A DNA stretch of 64,000 nucleotides, from contig JAUEDM010000010.1 in the NCBI GenBank assembly GCA_033439685.1, positions 62,001 to 126,000 of the forward strand, written 5' to 3'. The notes under the pieces are model-generated. The model did no database searches and had not been told where the DNA came from. It saw only the letters and a list, made by a program, of their open reading frames with translations. The translations under genes and the position numbers were made by a program. The DNA is from Apodospora peruviana. Lineage: Eukaryota; Ascomycota; Sordariomycetes; Sordariales; Lasiosphaeriaceae. Position 1 is the stretch's first letter. Each line of letters begins with the position of its first letter. This document shows positions 10,695 through 19,559 of the stretch, one piece after another.

Positions 10695-10740
10695 CTTGAT
10701 GGTGAATACTAGGGGTCGTAATGTGCTTGCGTCTGTTTTG

Positions 10741-10795
10741 TGTATGTATATATATATGTGTGTGTGTGTGTCTGTCTGTCTGTATGTGGTAGGAA
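10741..10795. repeat. Compound microsatellite (TA)n(TG)n(TCTG)n
   Basis: Runs of TATATATATA, TGTGTGTGTGTG and CTGTCTGTCTG lie just upstream of the precursor-like gene, in the bidirectional promoter it shares with the gene at 11564. Confidence 0.9.
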
Positions 10796-11563
10796 CAATG
10801 ATGATGCTTTCTTGCATGGTAGGCTGGGCTGAGCCCCATTCCTTTTATATCCGTTCACTTGTCTCTACATCGTGTCAGATGACGACGTCCCTCTTTCTGT
10901 TCTGTTACTCTTGTTAGTCTAACGGGAGTCAGCAATCATATTCCCGGACTTTGACCATGACAACTTTTACATTCCTATTTCAGCTGAGATCCGCACTGCA
11001 CTGTGACAGATAAAATTCCACCCAGGATTCTCAAGATTCGGATCCCAAGCCATGACATTCCTCTTCAAGCTGAGATCCACACTTCACGCCGACAAATATC
11101 AAGTTCGACGAGACACAGATACTGAACGCAGACGATAGGAACAGCCGGGCCGACTGAGTTTTCTTGTAGTGATGGTGCAGTACGACACCATCCAATTCCT
11201 TTGGAGACATTTCAAGGGCCTGGTACAGGGACAATGCGATGCTGACCAAGAGATCCACAGACAGAACAGGCCTGTCCGGGATATCATACATAGTATATGT
11301 AAGTGACAAGACACCGGATAGAAGAGGAGCGGTTGAAAGTACCCTCCTGTCTAATCCGACATCAGCCTAGATAGGTGTGCTGTCAGCATCATACACCGGT
11401 TTCTTGTTTATTGCCATGCCAATCTTCCATGTCAGTCTCATGGATCCCCCTTCGTGGAAGTTGGACACACAAGAACTGCACACAGCCCACTGCTGATGTC
11501 TCTCGTGTCTGTCCCAAGTCGGATTCAACGACTACCACCGACAGGAAAACATTTTCACCAAAC

Positions 11564-12363
11564 ATGAACAGCGCAACACGATTATTCAAAAACGTGGTCC
11601 AATACGACTCACTCGCGGACGACGACCAGTCATCCGATCTTGGACTCCAGCGGCGGCCAAAATCCACCATCTGGACACGACCTAACTTGTGGCCCTTTCT
11701 GTCCGGCTGCTGCCTCGCTGCAGTACTCGTCTCATCAGTTTTCATCATGGTTGCAACACACAAGACAACACTGCTGAAACAACCAAAAACCGCCTCCGAC
11801 ATCGAAGCTGAGGAATGGAACTACTGCGGACGATCGAGCAAGGTTGCCATGGAAAGGGGATGCGTCATGGAACCTCTGTTCTACGGCTGGATGTCTCCTC
11901 AATGCGTCTTCCGCGAGCTGAGCGACGCATATCCGGTGTTTGAGGACAGGCAGTGGTTCTCTGACGAAAACCTCACCGTACCTATTGCGTCACCCGACGA
12001 GCTTTGGAAGGGCGAGTTTGTCAAGATTTATACACATAAGTGAGTCCAGTCCAACAAACCCCGAGTTTGACATGACCGATGAGATTGACACTCATTAGAT
12101 ATCACGGTGAGCACTGTCTGTTCCAGTGGCGCAAGCTGCAGTATGCTATGCACCACCACAAGGAGTTCCTCGACAACAAGACTGTTAGCATGCATCATGA
12201 GAGTCACTGCGCCGATCAGTTGTCGGCGGGCTGTGAGCAGCCAATGGATCGGAATGAAGTTGAGCTGGGATTTTATCGGCGTAGGAAGACGATCTGGTAC
12301 CTAACGATCAGGATGGTAGATAGTACACATTACATCGAGGGGTTCAGAAGTGGTAGTCTGTGA
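11564..12363 (+). CDS. Type II membrane protein with two HxxHC motifs (UstY-related)
   Basis: Exons 11564-12039 and 12099-12363 encode 246 aa; the intron has GTGAGT and CATTAG ends. An acidic cytoplasmic N-terminus is followed by a transmembrane helix (LWPFLSGCCLAAVLVSSVFI, roughly residues 45-65). Next comes a cysteine-containing lumenal part (YCGRSS, RGCVMEP), then HGEHC followed by LFQWRKLQYAMHHHK, and then HESHC. Paired HxxHC motifs are the signature of the UstYa superfamily, but the HCxFxWRK context marks a distinct branch from the DUF3328 protein at 5311. The frame is intact. It is transcribed away from the precursor-like gene, with 869 bases between the two starts, suggesting shared control. 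An oxidative role on a peptide is inference. Confidence 0.8.
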
Positions 12364-13160
12364 TAGGCTTGATGCATTCCACTCCGTTGATAGCCGTTTG
12401 TCCCTGGTCGACTGTGAACCTGGATAGTACCAGTGGAAGTGCAATGATTTGTGTGATTTTGTGGGCTCGTAAATCGCAAAGATGAAAAGTTTGCCTCCTT
12501 CAGCGCCGCTTCACATGCAGTACGATCCTGATTAACTCCCCGATTGCTGCTTGACACGAGGCAAGGAGGCAGCATCGCCGGTGGAGCAAAGTGGTCTTTT
12601 ACATAGTATCGGACGTCACGGGATGCCCATATAAATCCAGGATTACTGAGGAACGTATCATAACATGCTTCGATGATTTACCGGAACCGGGAAGTCTTTC
12701 CGTAAATGGACAATGTGAGAAAAAGAGTAAAGATGTGATGAAAGTCTACCAGAGTAGGATGAAAAGCCTCTGCATGTGTTACTGCTCCCGGATCTTATGC
12801 GTACCACCTTGTAGCTAGACTGGAAGTAACGTGACGTCAAATAGAATAAAAACAACGAGAATTTGGCGAAATTGAGCTTATAGCAACCTCGTGTTGCTTC
12901 CTGTCAGTGCCCCTCCCCTGGTGGACGTGTTCCGATTAGTTCAGCGCACTATCTATACTTGTTACTCATCCTGATATGCACGGTACTTCAACACATCTCG
13001 GTAAGCCAAGGTATAATATTCCCTGTTTATAAATCCCATCGACTAGTCTTCAACTCGCAGGTGGTAATCAACTTGCAATAGCTTGGTTGTCAGCTTCTTA
13101 ATCTAGGTATGGATTGCCTTGATCAAGAACGATAACGACCTCTGAGAGGAGAAGGGGAGT
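12364..13160. other. Intergenic region without a supported gene
   Basis: Only short open frames occur and none has a recognisable domain, a conserved motif or a secretory leader. The stretch leads into the inverted-repeat element at 13161. Confidence 0.5.
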
Positions 13161-14036
13161 ACCTTAGCGGCAATATGTGCTGGCCTACAAGGCTTGCATG
13201 TCCAGAAGGCATTCCTGGTTCGTAAGCCTACGATAGGCCATAAGCCTTGCCGGGACCATAATAAGCCTTGCAGGTAATTATAGTGGCTACAGGGCACGTT
13301 ATAGTAGCTCTCGGAAGCTCCAGGGCCCACATATAGTACGTGCAGAACGGTCCAAAAAAGGTTCCAGGCCTTTTTGGGCCTGGAACTCAATAGATTATGT
13401 CACAGCCTGGCTCTCTTAGACGGCAGAACTCATCTATCGGGCGCTATCGACGAAGAATCTATTCTAAGGAGAGAAGAGGGAGAAAAATAGAAAGAACGCG
13501 ATCGCTGCAATTGACCAAATGCTGGTGAGACGCGTTGGCTCCACCACGGGGTTTACCCGGCTTTACCACGCGTGGATGACACCGGTGTTGCTTGGTCTGG
13601 CCCTCACAGATTACTTGCATTTCAATTGAACTACACGATTTATACGAGCTATACGAATGTCACGACTACGAATTGAACTGGCCATGTTACGAATGTAAAA
13701 CAATGAATGTAATGTAAATGTCAATTGAGCTACGAAGACTATTTACTATTATATTAGCAGTCACGACGTTGCGAAGCGGTTATATTGTGGAAGTTGCGAA
13801 TGCGTGGATGCGACCGTTAGGATCTTTCAGAGAGTCGTCCAGTGGTTGTGTGCTGAAAGATGTTCTGAAAAAACACGAATGTACCGTGAAGCTAAGTTTA
13901 CTATGCGGCGGTACTTGCAAGCCTGCAAGGTTTATGCAGTCTGCAAGGCTTACGTGGCTGGCAAGGCTTATAAACCTTCGCATGCCTTAGGCATCCTTCA
14001 CAGGGCTTGCGGGCCAACACATATTCCCGCTAAGGT
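13161..14036. mobile_element. Degenerate inverted-repeat element, about 0.88 kb
   Basis: The left end ACCTTAGCGGCAATATGTGC (13161) is the near-perfect reverse complement of the right end near 14036 (ATATTCCCGCTAAGGT). The two arms stay related inward for about 120 bases; both contain several AAGCCTTGC or GCAAGGCTT units. The interior has a perfect 10-bp hairpin (13361-13386, GTTCCAGGCC arm). I see no transposase frame. It may be a non-autonomous element with long terminal inverted repeats, or two copies of one repeat in opposite orientation. The target-site duplication is not clear. Confidence 0.5.
13398..13470 (+). repeat. TGTCAC-starting repeat related to 23130-23205
   Basis: This piece and the one at 23130 both begin TGTCAC. 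They share GAACTCATC followed by CGGGCGCTATC(G/A)ACGAAGA and a purine-rich AGGAGAG(A/G)A stretch. A TGT start is typical of LTR ends, so these may be pieces of the same LTR family. They are too diverged and short to define borders. Confidence 0.4.
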
Positions 14037-14209
14037 ATCTATCCCTCGCAGTTATGTTGGATAACAATGAGTCTCCCACTTCCAAGAGCGTTAGCTTAGG
14101 ATCGGAACTCACATACACTCACATACCAAATAACAGATTCCCGAAAGTTTAGCCAGCACCAAATTTTGACCTGTATTAATCCAAACTCCGTCATCTTCAG
14201 TAGGCCCCC

Positions 14210-15430
14210 ATGAGAGCCTCCCTCATGAACATGGGACTACTATCCGGTCGGTTCTCAATCAACTTGAAAGAAAACGAGCAGCCCGACACAGCAAGCCTTC
14301 TTCCGACCTGTCATCACGATGATGACCATGATCACGAGAGCGATACGTTGTCGCTGGAGGAGGACCAAACCAACACAAGACAACGACGACCAAAAAGCCC
14401 TGAAGTGGATCATCTCCGCTACTACAATACCTGCACTCGGTCTATCCAATGCCGTCACCTATTATTCCCTTACCGCAACAATGACATCAAACTCAGAACT
14501 GCCAGCAACAACCAAGTCTAGTTGGGGTTGCAATTCCACCGAAAGGAGTACCGCACGCGCTGAAAGGGGTTCCGACTATGGTGAAGCCTGTGCTTCTCAA
14601 CGTCACCTTCTACGACAGCGACAACAATATCTACCGTAGACATGGCTCGATCGAGACCGAAAAGGCTTGGATGGATCTGACGCAGAGCAGTAAGTGGAAG
14701 AAAATAGAACTTTTAGGGTTATTCATAGCAGAATATGCTGACGATGATGCGTGATGACAAGAGGCCGGCGTCATTCTCATCAGCAAAGATGACGCAGCGC
14801 AAGCAGATATCGACGCAGCGCAAGCAGATATCGACCCAGCCAGACACGCGTACTGGGACAATCCAGCCGCAGGGCTGCAAGGGTACCCAGTGGGTGTCGA
14901 AGCTCTACACCAAGTTCATTGTCTTGTAATTATTTCCCAAACCCCTTCCCTCCCATTGACAAAAATTCCAAAACACTAACTAACCATGATATGGTCCTTG
15001 ACAACAGAATCTCCTCCGACAAAACCTCTACTACAACGTCGAGTTCACCCGCAGGAACTGCGCTGCAATGGGAGGATGTCACGCAGAGCATGAACCCGAA
15101 GAGTACGCGCGGTATCACATAGGTATGGGAGCCATGTCATGTCCACTAGATAGTGTAATCTACAATTAACGAGCTGTTTTGCTGACGGAAATAAAGACCA
15201 TTGCGTCGAGCTCCTCCGCCAACGCCTCATGTACACGGCGGATATCGGCATCGTGCCGCTGATCTGGTTGGGCAAGGAGAGAAGGGTCACGGGTGACATG
15301 AAGACGGAACACATGTGTCGCGACTATGAATCCCTAAAAAAAACATGTTGTTCAACATGTAATGCAGATGCCTTCACCGGGAGTGGTTCGGCCCAAAGAA
15401 GGGGACTATATTGTTGATGATTACATCTGA
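14210..15430 (+). pseudogene. UstYa-family (DUF3328) gene with several frameshifts
   Basis: The parts of a UstYa-type protein appear in order but in changing frames. There is an acidic N-terminus (14210-14400), a transmembrane segment (LKWIISATTIPALGLS, 14400-14450) in a second frame, then GVPHALKGVPTMVKP and NVTFYDSDNNIYRRHGS in a third. Three good introns follow (14690-14761, 14926-15007, 15123-15196). They join GVEALHQVHCL to NLLRQNLYYNVEF, and HI to DHCVELLRQRLMYTADIG, so both HxxHC motifs (HQVHC, HIDHC) survive. The C-terminus breaks at an A8 run near 15340; the expected tail (VVRPKEGDYIVDDYI) is in another frame up to 15430. At least three shifts are needed. They could be true decay or homopolymer errors in the assembly. 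Confidence 0.75.
14792..14833 (+). repeat. 21-base tandem duplication inside the UstYa-like gene
   Basis: GACGCAGCGCAAGCAGATATC occurs twice in a row (the first 20 bases are GACGCAGCGCAAGCAGATAT). It duplicates seven codons (DAAQADI) between the transmembrane domain and the first HxxHC motif without changing frame. Confidence 0.9.
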
Positions 15431-15605
15431 TACCCGTCATCGTCAATGTCGGAAAGACAATCTCATCTGTTGTCAGACATGCGTTTCACGATCCTGTGAA
15501 CAACAAGTCTACTACCAGCGCTTCCATTGATGCAGTGGCAAAAAAAAGCTCCTTTAAATGCATGTGACAAATATGCAGCGTGTACACCTGTCAGTTCACA
15601 CCGAC

Positions 15606-17276
15606 TCAGAGCAAAGATCCAAGCACCAACAAGGCAAAAGAAACAGCTCCCATACCGGCAGCAATAAGAAACACAGCCGCCCCGTCCGCCCTCGAAAACG
15701 TCTGCAACCCACTGAGAACCACGGGACAGAGTAAGCTTCCCAGCGTCTCCATGATCGCTGACTCCGCCAGCGCCATCGACTTGTCGTCGTCTCCCTCAAA
15801 CCCACCGCTGCTATTAACAAAGTACGCCTTGATGAACGAGGGTGCAGAGAGGCCGGCAGCGAGCAGCATAGCAACAAAATAGACGTGCGCTGCTTGGTGG
15901 ACGAACAGCCCGAGAGCGGTGAGACCCAAAGTCTGCAACGAGAGCGAGATAAGTGCTGCGATAAGATCTCTTCTCTCAGATAATCTGGATTGTAGTGGTA
16001 AATATCTTGCTACATGTAGCTTGGGTACGACGTAGAGTGTGACCAAGAGCAAGCACGCTGCATGCCAGACAAGGTCTTCGAAATACTTCTCGTGCATGCT
16101 CTTCCAATGATGCTTGAATCCTGTAATGCATTGCGTCAGTTGAGACGATTATCCCAGGAACGTGATGGAACCGCAAATTTAGGTACCTGGAGATGCCCGC
16201 TGGTCACAGCGCAAAAGGTGTGTTAGCCCGCCTAAGATATGGGATATTGAATTGAGCGAGGATGGTAAGTGTCGCACCTTTTTGAGTCGATTCCAAACAC
16301 TCTGAAATATGTATCCGAGAGCACTGTCCTCGATGCGGACTGGCGGTTGCGTGTCGTCCAGAATGGCCAAAGTCTTGTCACAGTATTTTCGTGCTGCGAT
16401 GGGATTGTTCCCGATAGAGCCGCCCTCCGCAAATTCTGCAAGGTTGACACCGCGAGTCAACATGGGTTAGGACACCAGGCAAGAGAATTAGCAGTTATTT
16501 TTTACGATCAGCATATAGAAAGACCTTCATTGACACCGAGATACGTAAAGTGAGCTCCGTCACCGGCGGTGTCTGTCTGGCAGTTTGGCAATACCGGAAA
16601 ATCAAGGAACTTACCCAGTGGCTTCAGTCCATCATAACTCGCAGGGCCTCTTTATCAGATTCCGGCGCCCAGACAGAAGTGAGGTAGCAGAGTTCTGCCT
16701 TGGGGTTGTTGGCCACCCACTCGGCGTCTTGGCCCACAATGCTGGTACGAGGTGATCAGTATTGACTTGGAATGTGTACTGGGTTGCTTCCATATACCTT
16801 GCGATCCATCTGTCAGCCTTCCTTTGACAGTCTCATGGTGCGGGTTGACGTGGGCCTCGGCAGACATGATGGAAAAGAACAAGTCTGGGATACGGACGAT
16901 GTCAGGCTTGGGACTTAGGGATGCCGTAGGAGTCTTCTCATCATCGTGATTACTAATACAAACCGGACGCCACTTGAACGAGGTGAATTCGGAGGCATCC
17001 ATGTCGCTCTGTGATGAGCCTGGCACCGAGTTGATGCTCATTATTGATTCCTTGTCGTCGTCGAGAGACACTCGCAGGGTGGATCGATGCGGAAGTATTT
17101 GCGTGATACCAATGCGGAAATGCTCCCAACCCTGGTTGTGCGAAAAAGGGAAGACAGGTTGTAATGGCTAGGGAATCTGGCCATTTGTTTGGGAACCGGT
17201 GCATTGAGAAGCTCAATCGTTCCTCCTCCATGTGTCTTCCAAGTGTCGACCGAGAAGTCCCCAAGACCTCGACCAT
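15606..17276 (-). pseudogene. Terpene synthase relic joined to an MFS transporter tail
   Basis: On the minus strand, 17095-16100 shows pieces of a fungal class I terpene synthase: RIPDLFFSIMSAEAHVNP, then YLTSVWAPESDKEALRVMMD, then AARKYCDKTLAILDD and IFQSVWNRLKK, then HHWKSMHEKYFEDLV. Splice-like junctions separate them. The tryptophan codon expected after VMMD is TGA (about 16626), and the Asp-rich metal-binding motif after VFL reads YADRKK then stop. The remaining frame (16097-15606) continues without a stop into four hydrophobic helices ending AAGMGAVSFALLVLGSLL, which look like the C-terminal half of an MFS transporter. The two families do not normally join, so this is a chimeric relic. 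The N-terminal part 17276-17095 is not identified. Confidence 0.7.
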
Positions 17277-17607
17277 TCAGTCAGTTTGCTGCTGGATGGG
17301 ACGGTCCTGGCCGTATCTTATTAGCAAACCAATGGCCAAATTCCGAACATGCCGGTGTCAAGAGCGAGTCCTTATGCCTTCATTACATATATTCTGCCGC
17401 TTCTTCTTGCTCCTTCTTGTCAGCGTCGTTCCAACAGTGGTAGGTACCTAACTACCGCCCCTTCGCCTGCTAGACTTGGCACTTCCAGTTGCACCCTGTT
17501 GCGAACGTTGTTCCAACGGTGATTACTACCAAGAATCTCCATCAACTACCCTAGTAAGCATCACCTTCGCTCTGTACACCATTTAAATCACGATTGCCGC
17601 CGCCAGA

Positions 17608-18159
17608 CTACGCCTGCACATTTACAGTGACTTCAAGTCGGTTCAAATCCTTGGCACCCTTGTCAGCCCCGGTACGCCTCCATCGTCGGCCGTGACCAAC
17701 ATTCCTTCCATTCGCAGTGCTGGAGCCAATCCCCGCACTGTTGCTTGACTCTGGCCATCCTCCTTTAGTCCCATAATTATGCCCCTTGGCAGCATTCTCC
17801 GCATCTCTCGGCCGTAGTTGCCCGCTTTGCTCTGGAAGACTCCCTGGGCTGCTGCCAGCCAACTCATACGGAGCCCATTCTCCAGCCTGGCCCGCTCCAT
17901 CCTCATCTGCTGGTAGTTTGAACTCTCGTATGTACTCTTCGGCCTCTTGCAGGGATTCGAAAGCCTTGTATTTGTTCCCCTTATAGCCGTTGACCTGCGG
18001 CTTGGCCTCGCTGGGACGATTTGTGAGATATTAGCTTTAGTGTCTCGGGGCTTGATGAAGCACGCGCGTATCATGAAATGTAAAATGATGTACTCACTCC
18101 CAGTTCATGAAGATGTCAACCTTGGCACCCCTGGCAACTGCATAGAACTTCTGGCCCAT
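17608..18159 (-). CDS. RNase H1 N-terminal (viroplasmin-like) domain protein, 154 aa
   Basis: Exons 18159-18098 and 18010-17608 join in phase (465 nt); the donor is GTGAGT and the acceptor CCCAG. The N-terminus MGQKFYAVARGAKVDIF, joined to MNWDEAKPQVNGYKGNKYKA and FESLQEAEEYI, is a complete RNase H1 N-terminal/caulimovirus viroplasmin-type domain (PF01693), which binds RNA-DNA hybrids or dsRNA. No catalytic RNase H domain follows; the last 100 residues are low-complexity, rich in G, N and R. Stand-alone proteins of this type are common in filamentous fungi and their cellular role is unclear. Confidence 0.8.
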
Positions 18160-19559
18160 CTTTGACGAAGTGAGGATGCGGTGCTGGTAGAGCAGTAAGC
18201 TGGGTAAGGTAATTCACTCGAATAGACCGTGATGGAAGGAAGGCCTACCGCTCTAGAAATTAATGCGATATGGGCTGGTTTTATATCCTGCGTGTTGCAT
18301 TAAAAAAAGCGAATGCCATGGTCAATGACATCTCCTGAGGGTTGATATCGAGAATGCCCAAGGCTTTCTGACATGCAGGAGACCTTGAGGCCCACCATGC
18401 ATTGGGAGGCCTACCATACAGTGGGAGGCCTATCATGCTGTGGAACCACCACTTCAGCCAATAATTAGACTTTGTGATGCTATTGGGCTACCTGCGCCAA
18501 ATTGGCACCAATCGCACGCATATATTCGGTGAGCTCGAAGAGTTGTAGGGGGTTGCCACTGGTCGAGGTACATGTAGTTACATGTATTCACCAGAATAGA
18601 CGCTGTATGAGACGAATCTGGGCACACGAAATTTCCTCTTTTGTACCTCGCTCACGTGACACTACTCGCTCAGGCGCGGCTCAGTCTGTGTTAGGATTTG
18701 CTCAGGCTTGCTCAACTTTGCTCAGGCTAAGTACCATAGCTTACGCTATCAAGGCACGACAGAGAGCCGAGAAGGAAAGAGCCACGGAGTGGTATTGCGA
18801 TTGCCTTATTACCGAAGCGATCGCCGAGCGGGACGTATGCAAGATTGACTCCAACTTTGTCGATATAGTGATGGCTCGGTCGTCGTCGCCCTCTAACACA
18901 TGACTCGGCCTTCCTTTATCTATTTTCCCTTTTAACGCATTACAACTGGAACAGCAGGTCCTGCTTTTACCCTGGAAGTCGCAGTCCTGGTATCCCATTC
19001 GATCAGCGTTAGCTGTTTGGGATCACCTGAAGATATGTCGTTGAGGCTGGGGCGAACATTAGTGGTTGGGTGGGAGGGCCATCAATGGATCTGGAGTGTT
19101 TGAACATCAACTTGAGTAGGTTTGCTGCGACAATGATGCTTGCGGAAGGAGCATATCTATATATTTGCACTTCCCAGGGTCGGCCAGATTGATCAGTCCT
19201 GTGTTCGCGCCATGCATCATTACCAGATGGGACGATAATTACCTACAGTTCAAAGGCGACCGCGTGTCGCCCTAATCGTGCTTCTTCCTCAGCCGCAGCG
19301 AAGCTTGAAGGGCTTCATCTGAGATCCATCTGCGTGCGGTCTTCTGGTTTGGGCTGGTCACGTGGGATACTTGGGTTGCGACCGAGATTGTCTGCCTGAC
19401 GCTTGAGTACCTCATTGGAGGCCTGATCTCAGCCCAATTGTCCGCCTTCAATACTGACTTCAAGCACTTCATCATCGCCCGCCTCACCCCCTTACATTTC
19501 TCATCCAACAAGTCACGACAAGAGATTGACATCCTTCAGTCCCATACACACAGCCAACA
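18160..19559. other. Intergenic region with small repeats
   Basis: A 19-base unit, AGGCC(C/T)A(C/T)CAT, occurs three times at 18388-18443. TTGCTCAGGCT-like pieces recur at 18690-18730. A 133-codon open frame at 18502-18903 (+) shows no known domain, and I do not call it a gene. The last few hundred bases should be the promoter of the HET gene at 19560. Confidence 0.5.

Noticed and set aside
10453..10817. A longer reading of the precursor-like gene starting further upstream (with THTHIYIYIH)
   Set aside because: The upstream part is encoded by the TG/TA microsatellite and lacks a leader; the ATG at 10694 opens the signal sequence, and the last part of this frame is intron.
13130..14040. CRISPR-like array from repeated GCAAGGCTT units
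   Set aside because: Irregular spacing, inverted arms and eukaryotic context; it is an inverted-repeat element.
17640..17680. GGTTCAAATCC, a tRNA B-box match
   Set aside because: It lies in the coding sequence of the RNase H1-domain protein and no cloverleaf forms.
18502..18903. 133-codon frame
   Set aside because: No recognisable domain; built partly from CTCAGGCT repeats.
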